The translations under genes and the position numbers were made by a program. The notes under the pieces were generated by a model, which was not told where the DNA came from, did not search any database, and was given only the letters and a program-made list of their open reading frames with translations. From Phoebastria nigripes (Eukaryota > Chordata > Aves > Procellariiformes > Diomedeidae), in contig JAYKAV010000112.1 in NCBI GenBank assembly GCA_035582835.1, positions 4,922,361 through 4,986,360 on the forward strand: a stretch of 64,000 nt of DNA, in the 5' to 3' direction. Of this stretch, positions 14,184 through 64,000 are shown piece by piece. Position 1 is the stretch's first letter, and each line of letters starts with the position of its first letter.

Positions 14184-15581
14184 TTGTCAGTCAGTTGTAA
14201 ATCATTCTGTAATGGATTTCCTTTTTAAAAAAGAGCTGTATTTCTGAGCGCAAGTGTATTTTAGAGGTAAAATATAATATCTGTATTCCTTCCTGCTTTG
14301 AAAACCCTTAGGGTTACAAGCGTGGATCTCATTCTTACGTGAACAAGCAAGTTGAAGAGAGGTCTTTGCTCCAGCAGAGCTGCTCTCAGCCTATATATTT
14401 CTAGTTATTTCTTTTCTGTTCATTCCCACAGAGTAGCTGAGCTTGGTGGTGCTTTTTCACCCCCAAAGCTGCTGTTGGGTTATAGGTTTCAGGAATGCTG
14501 CAGAAGAGCGTGGAGGAGCAGAAACCCCGGGTCTGGTCTGGCATCAGTCACGGGCCTGGGTTTGCCCTTTGCAGAAGGAGCCCGTTCCTCCCCAGGAAGA
14601 AGCAGGTGGTTTGAGGGCTTGGACAGGGTATTTCTGCAGCTGTGTGTAGGGCTGGCTGTCTCACAGCTACCGACCTCGTGTTGATCCTCCGCTCTGTTGC
14701 TGCTGGGAGGAGCAGTTCTCACCAAACCAGAGAGAGAAGGAAGAGAAGGTGGAGGTGGTGGCAAAGGGAGGAGGAGCAAGCTTCCTCCTGCCACCTTTCA
14801 AAGCGGTCCTTGCTTGCAATGCAGGTGGAAGATACTGAAGGTATTTTCTGGGGTATCTTTAAAATTGAAAATGGAATTTGACAAGCCTGTAGGGCTTGGT
14901 CAGATCTCCTCCCTTCTCCTCACCNGAGCCACCCACGATCTGTGCGGACAGTATATATTCAGCCTGTTTCTCAAACACACGATGGTGGGCTGGTGTCGCA
15001 GCTTTCTTTGCGATCCCTTCTGCCCCTTGTCTGGTGAGAGGAACGGGCCTTTGAACCTCTTGGGTCCTTCCTGTTCGNACCTGGCGTTTTGCATTTGCAG
15101 TACTTTCTTTGCGTAAGGCAGGGGAGAAGGTTGCGGATTACCGATGGAGGTTGAGCGGTGACTAATATTGGACCAGAGGAGCTAAAGTGTTTAACCTTTA
15201 GGCAAAGATTACCTGAAATTAAAACTTGTAAGGACTTGTGCACTTGCACTGTGTCATTCAATTGTGTTTGTAAGACACATGTACAGATCGGATGATTCCT
15301 TTTATTCCTGGGTAATTTACATATTTTGGCTGCTTCACAAAAGAAACCTTGTGTTGAATAAGTCAGATCATGATCTCACACTAGTCCTTGCTTACAAGGA
15401 GTTTTTTGGAGGCNGTAGTGTAGCCCAAAATTTGAAGTTTTCCTTTTGTGGGTGTAAAACAGAGCATAGGTTGCCAGCAGCACGTAGAACGGGCGTTAAA
15501 CACGGGTATTAGCTCCTAAGCCCACGCATTACCTTTGATGTTTGGGGATGTAATGGCTGTTAAATGTCATTTCATCTGGCA

Positions 15582-15606
15582 GGTGTACCTCAGACAGAGG
15601 TACACC
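15582..15606. other. Perfect 10-bp inverted repeat with 5-nt loop
   Basis: Left arm GGTGTACCTC (15582-15591) and right arm GAGGTACACC (15597-15606) are exact reverse complements around loop AGACA. The bases just outside do not pair. Function is unknown; it is intronic with no annotated RNA nearby. Confidence 0.9.
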
Positions 15607-18600
15607 GCTTTAGAAAAGAAGCGTTAAATCTATTTCTTCATAGTAATGGGCTAAAAGTGAAGTATGTCACTTCATAGAAGTGGATTGGTGGACTGCAAAG
15701 AAAATGCAGTAATTTTGTTCAGGGCTTTTCTTAGTACTCATTTTCTGACAAAATGCAGGGCTTTGTTAGTGTTGCAGACAGAGTTTTAAATATTTGGAAG
15801 GAAAAACTGCAGCACTCGCAACATTTTAATGAGGTGGGTTTGCTTAATTAAAGCCTGGAAGACTTAGGGAATGTGGACAGCTGAGGGATTAGCAATGTGT
15901 TACAAAGTTCTTCTTCCACCTACCAGTTGATTTGGGTTCAAAAGCCAAAGTTGGTAATAAAACTTGCAGTCTTCCAGCGGCTGTTTGCTGGCCTTAACCA
16001 TTGATGCTACCAGTGACCAAAGCCTGGATTCATTCTATCTAATTTTAGGCATGTAGTGGTTGTGCTGAAGCTTGGAGCGTAGCTGCCCTGGGTGCCCACA
16101 ATTTAGCATGAGGGGGAGAAAGGTGCCCGTAAGGGGACAGGTCTGTCTGCCTGAGGTGGGACCCATCCCATAGAGGGGTGAAGGTCACCGGTGGGACTGT
16201 GTCTCCTGGAAGTCCGAGGTACTTGCTTTGTGGCTGCCAGCTGCTCACTGCTGGCAATTGTGGTGGTGCTTGTTTGTGCTCCCTTATATCTTTTTAAATT
16301 TTTTATTTTATTTTTTAACATATGATTGATTTTGGAGTACCATTGCCAGTCTGCTCCCTCTGCTTCGCAAATCTGTGTGTTTGCTTTTGGCCTAAATAAT
16401 ATTATGTACGGAACAGTGCCAAGCCCTCCATCACTGTCGGGTGAAGAAACGGCAGCACGTGGTGGAGCTTCTGAATTTATCTTGTCAGCTACTTCTCCAG
16501 CCCCATCTTTTTTTAATAAAGGATCCTATGTGAAACAGCCCCAAGGAAACGCTGAAGTGGGATTACTTTTCCTTCCTCTCCTTTGTTCTGTTCCTGTTCA
16601 GGTGTGCGTGGTGACAGCTTTTGGGTTTGTGATCACGAACTGTTGGGGTATTTTGTTTGTTTTTTAGCATTTGGGTTTCATTCACTGTAAATAAACATTT
16701 CAGGCTTGTAAATAAATCCCTCTTTCCTGCTCATCTACAGGACTTGTTGGTCAGTGTGGGTGTGAGGCTGTATACTGAACAAATCTGTCCTGTAAGGGAA
16801 CCAGTGTCTTCATGTAATCATAGGTTTTCATGACGTACGTACTAGAAGAACATTCGTGTTATTCCAGAACTGCCATTTTCAATGTATTTTACCTTCCCAG
16901 CTTAAATTTCTGCTAATATAGCTTCTGTGTGGCATTTGGTACGTAGGAAATCCACTTTCAGTCATTTCAGCCTTTTGTTTTCTCTCCTTTCTCAGATGTT
17001 TGCTTTCTGCCCACCCCACTCAAAAGTAAAGCTTAGTTTCAAACTAGAACTTTAGTTTCTCATTGAATCTCTTCAGCTGCATCAAACCTGCAGGACTCGG
17101 AAGCCTTTTCCACCTCCCAGGTCCAAAGTGTGGCCCAGCAGTGTCTGGACTGCACACACAGGGAGGGACCCATGTGTCGGTCCCCTTGGGGAAGGAGATC
17201 TGCCCTCCAGGTGGGAGTGGTGGCATGCTGGGGCTTCACACTGCCTGGGGGGAACAGGGGCCAAGCAGTGGGCAAATGCCTCCCCTGGTTCTGTCAGCCC
17301 CAGAGATGCTGCTTTCCTTGGCATCAAATGCACACTGAGATTGGAAGTAGAAAAGCTGTGCAACTTTTTGGCTTTGTGCATAAGCCTGTTTTCTCTCCAG
17401 CATCTACTTCTCTTCTTATTGTCTGAGCCCGGAGCTTTGCATAAAGGAAATTGTTTTAATTTCTTTCCTTCACACACAGACTTATTTTTCATATCTGCTA
17501 GCAAGGGCTTGTTCTGATCACAAAAAAACTGGGACTGGATGTAGAATTGTATAGCAACAGGCGTTTTTAGTGTGAATAATAGTGATGGAAGTAGGTAGTA
17601 AACCTTCCCTCTTTTCATGAGAGCTCTGAAGGTGTCAGTACGAGGCTAGCTTGTTGTGTAACTTGTAAATAATTTAGGCTTGATGAGGATGGACAGTTGA
17701 ATTGTATAGCTGGGATAAACATGCAGTCTGAGCAGAAAACTCTTTTAAGTAATCATGACCAGGATCAAGGGACTAGCCTTGGAAATGGTTGAAGGGATTT
17801 GCCCTTAGGAGGTTTCTCTCTTGGTTGTCTTCGGAAAAGCCCATGGCATCCTGGGGTTTTACTGGGGGAGGTCAGCAGCGGTGCAGTCTCTGTGCCTGCA
17901 GCGCAGCTCATTCAGTGACCAGCAAAGGCACCGGGCGCACATCAGGCAAGAAAGAAAATATTGTTGTCGGAGTGATTGGCAGAAGAGGTGGTTTTGGGGG
18001 AGACAACAGACAAGTATTGTCTTCACGTGGTTTTTGGCTCTTTCCTGCCTCCATGTGATTCCATCTCCTGTGCCTGCACAATGCTGCTACACAGGCTCCT
18101 TCGGTCAGTGCTGGGACCCTGCTTAAGAGCTAGCCGTCCCTCATGCTTTTTTGTCCAGTTAACTTAATTGTTGCTTTATGGCTGCAGCCACAGCCATGGC
18201 ACTGTTGCAAACAATTTGGCTCATTTTCTCTCTTGTTTCAGATGGTGCCTTTAGCATGCAGTAGAGAGGGTGTTGTGCCAAGGGGAGACAAAGCAGCCTC
18301 TGTTTTGCATGTGTTGGGAAGTGTGTTTCTAACCTGCTTGATCAAATCTTGCGGCTGAAGGTAACCAAACGTGGTCATAAGGACAGCCCTGTTCTCCCAG
18401 CCAGTTCTCACAAAGCTAAGATTTTTTTGACCCTTGAAAAAGCATCACAGCCGTCTTCCGCGATCGCTCTGCCTGAGCAGAGCATTGCTGGTCTGCTGCT
18501 TCTAGCAGTGCGGCTCTGTGCCGGCAGCAGAAGCGGCTCAGAGGCTGGTGGGCAGCTCGCTGTGACAAGATGGGCTCCAGAAGGCTTGCAAATGGTGAAG

Positions 18601-19753
18601 CCTGTGAAGGGCTTTCTCTGTATGGGCTGCATACATGGACAAGGGGCAAACTCTGAGAGGCACCCGCACAGTGATGGTGGGGCGATGCTCACCACCCATG
18701 CTATTGCTTTCTGGGTGTTTCATGCTCCTTCAGTGTCACTGAGTGCGTGGCATGATGGATGCATTTTCTTAAGGGCAAACAGTCTGGAGGCCTTTGAACA
18801 AGTGCATTTTTGGGAAGGACTTGAAGGACAGTGCAGAGAAATGAACGTAGTGAGGCCGAGGTGGGAAAGGTCTGTGGGTAAGGGGTCCATGAAAAAGAGA
18901 CCTTGCACGTGAAGTGGGACAGGCACAGTGAATGCTGGGGGTGAGAAGGTAACAGAGGAGAGAGACAGAAGGGAAATAAACTTGTATGAGGTCTTTAGCT
19001 TGAGGGTAACAAAGCTCAAAGGCTCCATAAAAGACTCTCAAGAAAGACAGGATGTAATAAGAAAGTTGGAGGCTCTTGTATGTTAAGATTTAGGAGGGAC
19101 TGTATATGGACTTGTTAAATGTTTACTGCACGTCTTGATTAAAGTCTTTTCTTTTAAACAGTTTAGGCTATCCCTCCCAAGAAGCCTGTGTTTGGTATTT
19201 TCCTTTAAGAACTATTTAATATCATATTCCCAATTCCGACACTCCGTTGTGGCGTTGGAGAGGATCGCGTTTCTCCACGTTGCGCTCTCAGCACTGCAAG
19301 CTGCTCTGCTTTATACGAACTTCCTACCTTGGCGGGCGCTGGCAGGGACTTGCCCGGCACTCGGAGTCTCATTGCTCTTGTGGTTAGGTTCCTCCCAAAA
19401 TTACAATCTCCTTCCCCGCTTGGAGGCAGCGCCACAGCTCCCGGTTCAAATACCGCACTGTGTGCAATACTGCCCCAACTCTTCTCGCCATAACGTCTCC
19501 CTCGTGTGTGAGAACTTTATTAACGAGTGTGTATATTATAGATTCCAGCACCAGAAAAGGTCACCTATTGTGCTAGGCGCTATTCAGACTTTCCCTGTCC
19601 TGTACAGATTCAGCTCTGGATGGATGCTGGCCAGGTCTGGGGTGCGGGGAGGAGGGACGATGTGACACACAAGCAGAATTGTGGTTTGCAAAAGTTGGTG
19701 TCGTGATTTATCCAGGAAGATTTTTTTTGTTCGCGTTTGATGCCTTTTAGGAC

Positions 19754-19777
19754 TTTTTTTTTTTTTTTTTTTTTTTT
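19754..19777. repeat. Poly-T tract, 24 nt
   Basis: An uninterrupted run of 24 T. Confidence 0.95.
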
Positions 19778-20759
19778 AATGTGGATGGAGAGCAGAAATG
19801 AAAAGTGAGAGAAAGTGGAAAGGAAAATAAACTGGGTTTCTTGTGGGCTTCTCCTATTTTTCTTCAACTTGCCTGTTGGGGGGAGACGGTGAAAGAAAGG
19901 CCGAGTCGCCGTGGTTCTGGTGCCTCTGGAAAACCGGTTTCCTCTCCACCACTCTGGGCATCTATGGGCTAGCGCTCCCTTTCCCCTCTCACGGGCTGAG
20001 GCTGCTGTCTGCCCCTCCACACAGATCCCAACTCTCCTGTGATTTAAAGATTCCCAAATCCCGCAAGCCACTGCTGGAGCTCGTGATCCTCAGCAGGTCA
20101 GCTTACTCTGAAACCCCAGGTAGAGCGTTGCCAGCTGCTGTTCTCCAGGCAGTGCAGCTCCCTGGGTATAGGCAGGCAGAGCTTCAGGGGCAGCGTGGGG
20201 GAAAGCAAGGGAAAGGAGACTTGGAGGCTTCCCGTTTCCCATCCCCCTTTGCCTGCGTGTTTGACTTTCCACTGTTGGGGAGTGATGTTAATTCTTAGAA
20301 CACTTGGTTGTAGCTTAAAATCACTGGATGGTGTTTGTGCAGGGAGAGCTGAGATTTGTCACTGTCTCATTTCTTAAATCAAAAAGGAAAGTTACTGAAG
20401 GGACCAATGTGTATTCCTCTGCAAACTGATTTAGGGCAGCATATAAATCATCTGGAGGGATAGGTAAACTTGCTCTTACCTCCATCACAGAACATTGTCT
20501 TGCTTTATCCTTGCTTGGCTGTGTTTCCTCATTCACATTCCCCCTCATCGTACTACTAGGCTAAATAAAATCTTTTGAAATTGTCCTGAGTTTCTCCTCC
20601 CTGACCTGTGCCATCCCTTGAGAGGGCAGAATCAACAGCAAGCAAAGAGCAGTGGTCAGGCAGCTCTTCCACCTGGGGGAGTGTGGATGGAAAGTCACCA
20701 CTTACATGCCCTCGAGGGATCCCCCGAGGGATACTTCCTTGCTGTAACTTTAGGTGTTG

Positions 20760-20801
20760 TTTTTTTTTTTTTTTTTTTTGTTGTTTTTTTTTTTTTTTTT
20801 T
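20760..20801. repeat. Double poly-T tract
   Basis: Two T runs (20 and 18 nt) are separated by GTTG. The second is followed by AAATTCAG, so the end mimics a 3' splice site. Confidence 0.95.
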
Positions 20802-22529
20802 AAATTCAGCTCCTGAAATAATTTCCTTGTACTATAGAGCTTGGAAAACAGTGTTACTCCCCCCTTCCTCCCCTGGGTCTGTTTCTCAGAGGCAGATTCT
20901 CGTAGGGGTCTCGTACCAGTTGCAGTGCTGGGGCAGGTCGGGACTGTTTTGCTTGGTCTCCTGAGGCACCTAGACAATGATGTTTAGGGAAGTATATAAA
21001 AACAGGGCAGGCATGGAGTGATTTTTCTTTTCCTTTGCTTATGTCCTCCCTATATCTGGCACTTCTAGAGCTGTAGTTCCCTTCTTCTCCCTCCGTACCA
21101 CGATGTCCAGCAGAGTGCTTCTGAATTCCTCATCCTCTAAGAATTTGTATAAATAAGCAGGATTGCCTTGCAATAACGATGCAGGGGGCTTACCTTTGGA
21201 AAACGTGCTGAAATGGTATAATTGAGCTGTCCAGATTAATATTCCTTACATGGATCTGCTCTAGTAGCTTTTATTTGACTGGGAGTTACTCCAGTGGCAC
21301 TGTGTTCAGCTACTTAAATCACTCAGATACTTAAATCATCACAGTTTTGTAAATGGTGATGTAATGAAAATAACAAGTCATTGGTTTGCTGTCTGCATGC
21401 AAAAAAAATAATCTGATATTTAGCCTGCAGTGGTGAATGGAAGAGCAAGCAGCGTGGAGGTTTTGTGCTACAGCCGTACAGAAGCTGATCGGGCGCTGCT
21501 AGGTGGCGTGCTGGGAGGCAACATGCCTGGTTTTGTTTTTAATGTGCTAATTCAAATGGTTAGAAATGATCTTAGTGTNCATAGGTGGATTTCTGTGCGG
21601 GCGTCGTATGTGGTTTTTAATCTTACAGGCAAAGTCGTTTTGATAAAACAGCGTTGTGGTTAGAAATCCCTAGAGATGCTGACAAGTCCATTTAATCTCT
21701 GAAGGGAAACGCATGGAAAGGGAGAGGAAAGCTGCTCCAAGCTTGATTTAACCACGTGAGTCTTGCAAAAGTATAGCCTACTGCAAAAATTACTAGTAAT
21801 CAGACGTGCTGTCACAAACAGACAGCGAACGTATAAGCATAAAACACTTACACCAGCCCCATCACAGGCCAGACAAAGAAGGTTTCAATGGGAGTTTGTA
21901 TCCACAGATAATGGCTTAAAGTGGTAATTGATGCCAGCTGCATAAAATCACTAGGAAGGGTTCACCAGCTGCCTCTCTCCTCCAAGAAAAAAGGATGTAC
22001 TTTTGTATTCCTTCATGAGAATGACAGTCTCTCGCCTCAATCGGTTTTAATTTTCCCCTTTTGTGATCCTGGCGCCTCTGCAAACGGAGGGACTGTTAGT
22101 GGTGGTGGTGCAGCGCGTGTGTTGTCAGGAGGAGGTGAGGGACCTTCCGTCCCCGAGGCCGGCTCACACGTCCAAATCCCGTGACGGCTGCCAAAACACC
22201 TCCCTCTGCACAGGAGGATCCCTGTTGCAGACTGCAGCCTGCCCTCCCTGCGGTGCATCTGTCCATAAGGAGACCTGTGCGGAAATGGTCTTATCTGGTG
22301 AGATTTTTGGGTGGAATTTATCTCGCCCTGATGTGAGACATCTGCAAGATTGGTGTCTGGATCTTGGCTCATGACCTCACCCTCCTTTTGTAGTTAGTGG
22401 GGAGTAGTAAACACCGGTAGGGCGCACATTGTTTGGCCTCTTTCAGATGTCCGCATTGGGATGAAATCAATTGTACCCTGGAAAAAAATGTTCCTGAATC
22501 TGGAACAGAACAATTTTGGTCTGGCCACC

Positions 22530-22550
22530 TTTTTTTTTATATNTTTTTTT
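22530..22550. repeat. T-rich tract with an N
   Basis: Two T runs flank ATATN. The N at 22543 suggests the assembler could not resolve the homopolymer. Confidence 0.85.
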
Positions 22551-22955
22551 AATTATCTTACACCAGTTGCTGTACCACAGTGGTACTGCAGCCTTCTCTG
22601 TGCTAATTAATCCTCGTGATAGTTCCTGTCGCCACGAAGTCTTCAGGACTCAGTGCCAGGGAGTTATCGATCCACACTAAGTAAGTGGAGTCCTCCAAAG
22701 CCTGGCAAGAATTACTGAATCCATTTATTTTTGTAGGCTGGAATTTGGTCTGGATTGAACTGTAGGTGAGACGCTATTTGTGTTGTGGACAAATGCTCAA
22801 TGACAGCTGAAATAGGAGTTTAGAACCATTATTAGCCTTAGTTAAGGGAGATGCTTGGGGTTGCTGCAGGCCATTGAGCAGGTGCTTTGACACAGCCACA
22901 AGGAAAAACTGAAAGAGCAGTAACTGCCTGCAGTCTGCTGGGTCTGTGTGCGCCT

Positions 22956-23015
22956 TTTGTTGTTGTTGTTTGTTCTTTGGGGTTTTGGGTTTTTTTTTTT
23001 TGTTATTTTATTTTT
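22956..23015. repeat. T/G-rich low-complexity tract
   Basis: TTG trinucleotide units, then GGTTTT-like units, then a run of 12 T. Confidence 0.85.
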
Positions 23016-23326
23016 CAGAAATAGATCCTGTCTAAGCATTGTCATTTTGGCTGTTGTTACAACAGATAAACATGAANAACCTTTAGGACATCCTGCCCAT
23101 TGTATTGTAAAAGCTATTGTATTCTTGTGCTGAGGGTAGGAAATAATTTTTATATAAAAAATCAGTACAAAATAGCAGATTAATCCAATTACACATAAAC
23201 TACCAGCAATTAAGTCCCAAACCATTAGAGTTTAACAAAGCTCCTATTACAGTTTTTTTGCCTGAATTCAAAGTTCAGCGTGGTAGTTTCTAATATAAGC
23301 ATGTATTCTTATCCTTATTCCTCTTC

Positions 23327-23344
23327 TTTTTTTTTTTTTTTTTT
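23327..23344. repeat. Poly-T tract, 18 nt
   Basis: An uninterrupted run of 18 T in a pyrimidine-rich setting. Confidence 0.9.
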
Positions 23345-25030
23345 GCATATGGTCTAAATAAATAAAAAATCACACAACAGCAAGGACAACAGAAGCAGCT
23401 GAGGAAGCACCGAGTTAGCTTTTGGCTCAAAAAGCTGTTCTGATAACGCTTTCTCCCAGGGCTGCTGTTCACTGAGAACTTTGATTTACAAGATTATTTT
23501 ACTATTTTGTTCAGTGTTCCAGAAATACACAGTATTTTACTTTAAAGATGCGTCATGAGAAGATTTAAGAATAGTTTATCCCTGGTGCATTTTGGGAATT
23601 CTCTCATAATGATTTATGACAAAGCACTGCATCCCACTATTAGTGTGTTTGAAATAATTGTTTGCTTTGTAGGATAGGGTGGTTTCTTGTGCCAAAGCCA
23701 TGTGTACCAGTGTGTGTAAATAGTTAACGTGTGCTTAGTATTAACATCTGCATATGTCGTGAATAGGGTATTTGATTGCTAGCGTGGTACAAATTGCAAG
23801 GAAGTTTAAGNCTTAAAATTTTCTCATGTAATCAGCTTTGACATTACAGGATAATCAAAATACGTGCTACCGTTTCCATCAGCCAGCCACCCTAGGGAAC
23901 AGAGGTTTCGGTTTCTTCCTGGAATCAATTTAAGGTAGACAATTTCCCCATGGATATCTAAGGCTAGAAAGTTGTGGAGCAAATGGAGATTGTGCNTAAA
24001 GGGGTAAACCAGCTGCCTGTTCATTCGTTGCCTTGAGAGGTGCTAGATGAGGGCTCCCACTGTCTAGGTGTGGTAAGAGAGAGATGAGGGAGTGTGCTGG
24101 TGGTGGGATGGTGTCGGTTCCTTCTTCTCCGGTATCTGCTGGCTGCCTGCTCAGACATTACCTCAAAGCATGCGTGGATCCTTCCACGCAACGTGTCCTA
24201 CTGTCACTTCAAAAACGGATTGAGGGTGATTTAAGGAGTGGTTGCATAGCGTTACCCATTTCAGCTCTTTGAAGGGACGACCTCCCTTCACCTGAGCTGC
24301 TCTCTGCTTGGCACCTTGCTGAGGCAGGGGGAGCCGGGGGAAATCCTTCCTCCGCCTTTGTGTCCCGGCATCCTGTTTATTGCCTGGACTTCTGGCCCTC
24401 TCTTGCTGATGCACTTGCTCTTCCTCCACAGAGGCAGATGGAGGAGCAGGAAACTTGTGCATGAGGCGATCGCCTTGTCTGTGCAGCGAGGGGAATTCCT
24501 GATCTCCACCTCTGCTTTCCTGCGCCAGCCCTGTGCTGGCACTGAGGTGGGACCCTGTGGTCCCCACNGTGGGGGGACCAACCTCGGAGGACCCGCTCCG
24601 GCAGCCAGCTGCGCTGAGCCGCTGTCTGGCATTTAAATAGAACTGGTAGCAATTTTCAAAATTAAAGGAAGAAAAATGAGGAAGATGGAAATAATGCTCT
24701 TCTATCGTAAATTCACAGATTTTTCTAGTTTTCTAGTTCTCTGGGTTACGTAGAATAAAAGCCTGCTGGCTATGTATTTGCCTAAGGTATTACAAGCATA
24801 GGGTTTTTAAACAGATCCTGTCCTGCTCCATCATTGGATGAAGTCCAGTGCATGCTTCATTTGCTTTTTTGCACTGCTGAAAACTTGGGAAAGTAAAGGT
24901 CTGTTTTAGACCATCTCAATAAACAGGATTTTGATGGCATGAACATAGGATGTGTTAACTGAGCATGATGCTGGTATAAATTGAACTTTTTAAAAATCTA
25001 CTTGTGTGAAAGAGAAGAGGAAATAAATAA

Positions 25031-61873
<36,843 letters not shown>

Positions 61874-64000
61874 GTATGTCTTACACCACAGCTGGCTGCT
61901 TTCGTAGGGTTATAGGAGCATTGCCTAGTAGCTAGTTTGCAAAGGAACTCCAGCCAATCTCCCCTGCTTTTTTTTTCTGTCACCTTTGTTCCCACCCCCC
62001 AAATAACACATTTCAGTTCTGTGTAAGAAGCCCTTAACTCTAGAGCAGTCCCACGCCAAACTTGCCAGTTTACTATTTTTGCTTCCTCTTAGTGAGTCAT
62101 TAATTGCATGGCGTTTGTTTTAAACTAAACTTGACTACTGCATTTTCAAGCCAATACTCTTTTATTTTTTAATTCTGTTTTATTCCGGGAGCAGGCTAAT
62201 TGCAAGCAGTGTGCCTCTTAAAAATTAGCGGTTAATTTCGGCTTTGTCAGTAAAGGCTGGGCTAGTAACTCCGCACGTATGAGGAGCTGCTTGTGGAAAC
62301 TCACCCTTTGGGAGAGGAAGCGGCAGCAGCTGTGGAGCGATTTTGCTCTTAAAAGCTTGCCACATGGGCTGGGTGAACAAATCAGGTGTTGCCCGGGAGG
62401 GTTGTAAAAGCCTGGGGTATTGTTGTCTTGGAATAATGAATGGGGGAAAATCTTTGGGTTTTTTCCAACTATGTGTGTACTCTGAAAAGCAGCTTGTAAA
62501 GATGACTGTTCTCCACAAGTGCTGGTTGTGTCCTGGTGGGAGAAGCAAGGCTTCGCCGTGGGGGAAGCTCCCTCTTGCTGTCCCAGGCTGATCCCGGGAC
62601 AGTGCCTTCCCTTACTCACCAAGCACTGGTGGACAAGCCCGGTCCTTCACGTTTGTGTAACCCCTCGCCACAGAGGAGATGCATACGTGTGAACGAAAGG
62701 CATCATTTGCCCCTTACCAACCCTAGCAGTAAGTGAGGAACCTGGTGTGGTGACTCCACTCCTGGCTGGGTGGCCAGCCTGGCTCTCAGGGAGAGTCTCT
62801 TTCTGTATGCAAGCAGGAGTGGTACAGGGGGAGCAAAACTCGGTGAAAAGAAGCTGCTGCTTCTCAGGATAGAGCCGTCCTGCCATGTAGGCATGCAAGT
62901 GGTGTGATGAGAAGGAGAGGTTGCGGTGAGCTGGGTAGGCTGATGGCAATACACGTGTTTACCACAGGATCAAAAATGCTTCACACGTAGCAGCAGGGTG
63001 GGTGGGAGGGTTTCCTCCTGGAAATTCGGTTAGCATAATACTTAATTTTCAGTTCTGCTTCATTGGTCTTTGATCTTTCTAAAAGCACACTCTTGTAGGT
63101 TATAGAGATCAGTTGATTGATCCAGAGATACGCTTGCTCATTACTTTGATCTAAGCAATAAATAAGCAGGGTTCAGTTAACTCAGCTTGGGAAGTGGAGG
63201 CTGTGGCAGTGGCTGGTGGCGAAGGAGCCTTTTGGTATTGAGCTGTGCAGGGGAGTGATACACTCCTAAGACCCATTGCTATTTTTTCTGCAGAGAGTAG
63301 AGGCTTAGAAAGATCAGAGGTTGAAGATTAGTTGATGATAAAGAAGTGTCTCTATGTTTGCATAAAGCTGAGCAAAAACCCAGTACTGCTTGGTATAACT
63401 TACCCACATGCACACCCTTTATATATATACTTTTTTTTTTTTCACTTGTCCCATTCTGCTTCAGTATGCAATGTTGTCACTATAATACTAAACTGGCAAG
63501 GTTTTTTAAGTCGTTCCATTTCCACTTTTAACAGTTCATTGTTTCACTTGTCTTCTTCCTTTCTTTATGTTTTTTCACGTTTAGACCACATAACTCAGCA
63601 AGCACCAGTGATTTTATCCACTACATATTCATAGCTTCATATCACCGTTTGCTACACCTTCCACACTAATGAGCCCCTTTGTTTGATACAGGTTTAATAT
63701 GTTGCTTTGTCAAATAAAGGTGGAAGAACCTGCTGCAGCTTTCTGGCAAGAGGCTCAGGTTAAACAAAATAGGGAGAATGAACAGTAGTGGACATTGAAA
63801 CATAATCCATCATAGAAGTGAACGCTTGATCCCAGATGGTTCAGATTTTGTTGCACAAGCCAAGAGATCAAACTTCATAATTTATTAAACTAGCTCACTT
63901 TAGGAGATGTTTCATAAATTCAAAAGTTGTAGGTAGTGGACAGCTTGCAGATAAGATAGTATACACACATTTAAGCAGATTTTTAAAAAAAGAGACATTC
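61874..64000 (+). other. MAP4K4 intron 23, partial
   Basis: More than 2127 nt starting GTATGT. I looked for the next MAP4K4 exon, linker to the CNH domain, and did not find it. It contains a TGCATG motif at 62105 and a short TA plus poly-T stretch near 63420-63442. Otherwise it is ordinary unique sequence. Confidence 0.85.
62105..62110 (+). promoter_or_regulatory. Candidate RBFOX site (TGCATG) downstream of exon 23
   Basis: The UGCAUG hexamer lies about 230 nt downstream of the exon 23 donor. RBFOX binding just downstream of a cassette exon usually promotes inclusion. Function here is inferred. Confidence 0.4.

Larger units (their letters stand above)
8001..16500. other. Intronic DNA upstream of MAP4K4 exon 3, part 2
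   Basis: No exon recognised. The stretch holds several simple repeats (listed separately), an AT-only patch near 13114-13211, a perfect 10-bp hairpin at 15582-15606, and short CpG-containing GC-rich patches near 8400-8650, 12060-12160 and 12440-12560. None of these patches is long enough for me to call a CpG island or promoter. Single Ns occur at 8863, 10433, 11684, 12302, 12540, 14925, 15078 and 15414. Confidence 0.75.

Noticed and set aside
17082..20298. Cluster of overlapping open frames up to 187 codons on both strands
   Set aside because: Frames overlap on both strands, lack domains, show no consistent splice signals and sit in stop-poor DNA; chance frames are the simplest explanation.
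20705..20735. Adjacent CTCGAG and GGATCC words resembling a cloning polylinker
   Set aside because: The flanks are ordinary genomic sequence and no vector sequence surrounds it; the local CGAGGGAT repetition (period 12) explains the look.

Overview
The window is intronic and exonic DNA from a vertebrate nuclear genome, almost certainly a bird. Avian origin is inferred from a 3'-end fragment of a CR1 LINE (about 45351-45432) carrying the typical CR1 tail, and from the general look of the DNA: long introns, sparse repeats, poly-A/T tracts. There are no operons, CRISPR arrays, phage or prokaryotic features. Roughly 35 isolated single-base Ns are scattered through the introns; none falls in an exon.

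The window holds one recognisable gene, on the + strand: the middle part of MAP4K4 (HGK/NIK, a germinal-centre-kinase group IV Ste20-like Ser/Thr kinase). I placed 21 coding exons between 25076 and 61873, all with GT donors and AG acceptors. Joined, they give 2775 nt, an open frame of 925 codons. Exons are numbered 3-23, assuming the mammalian MAP4K4 layout; residue numbers assume 60 residues are encoded upstream of the window. That offset puts the HRD Asp at 153, DFG at 171-173 and the gatekeeper Met at 105, as I recall them for the human protein.

Layout. 1-25075 is the 3' part of a large intron; I could not find the preceding coding exon (glycine-rich loop and catalytic Lys) in it. 25076-37685 carries the kinase domain from helix alphaC to the C-lobe end (exons 3-9). 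38371-49640 carries an acidic linker and a long charged coiled coil ending in a 15-residue polyglutamine tract (exons 10-14). 52990-61873 carries the Ser/Pro-rich intermediate region (exons 15-23), including a 77-residue cassette exon, a 9-nt microexon and a Ser-rich cassette exon. The C-terminal CNH (citron homology) domain must lie beyond 64000.

The most interesting points concern splicing. Exons 12-16, 20 and 23 all start and end in phase 0, so each can be skipped without changing frame. The microexon has SRRM4-style UGC motifs and a distant pyrimidine tract. Exon 17 has overlapping donors four bases apart. UGCAUG motifs lie around exons 22-23. Two perfect intronic hairpins, a 30-bp tandem duplication and one candidate conserved non-coding block are also noted. 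I found no previously undescribed biological system.
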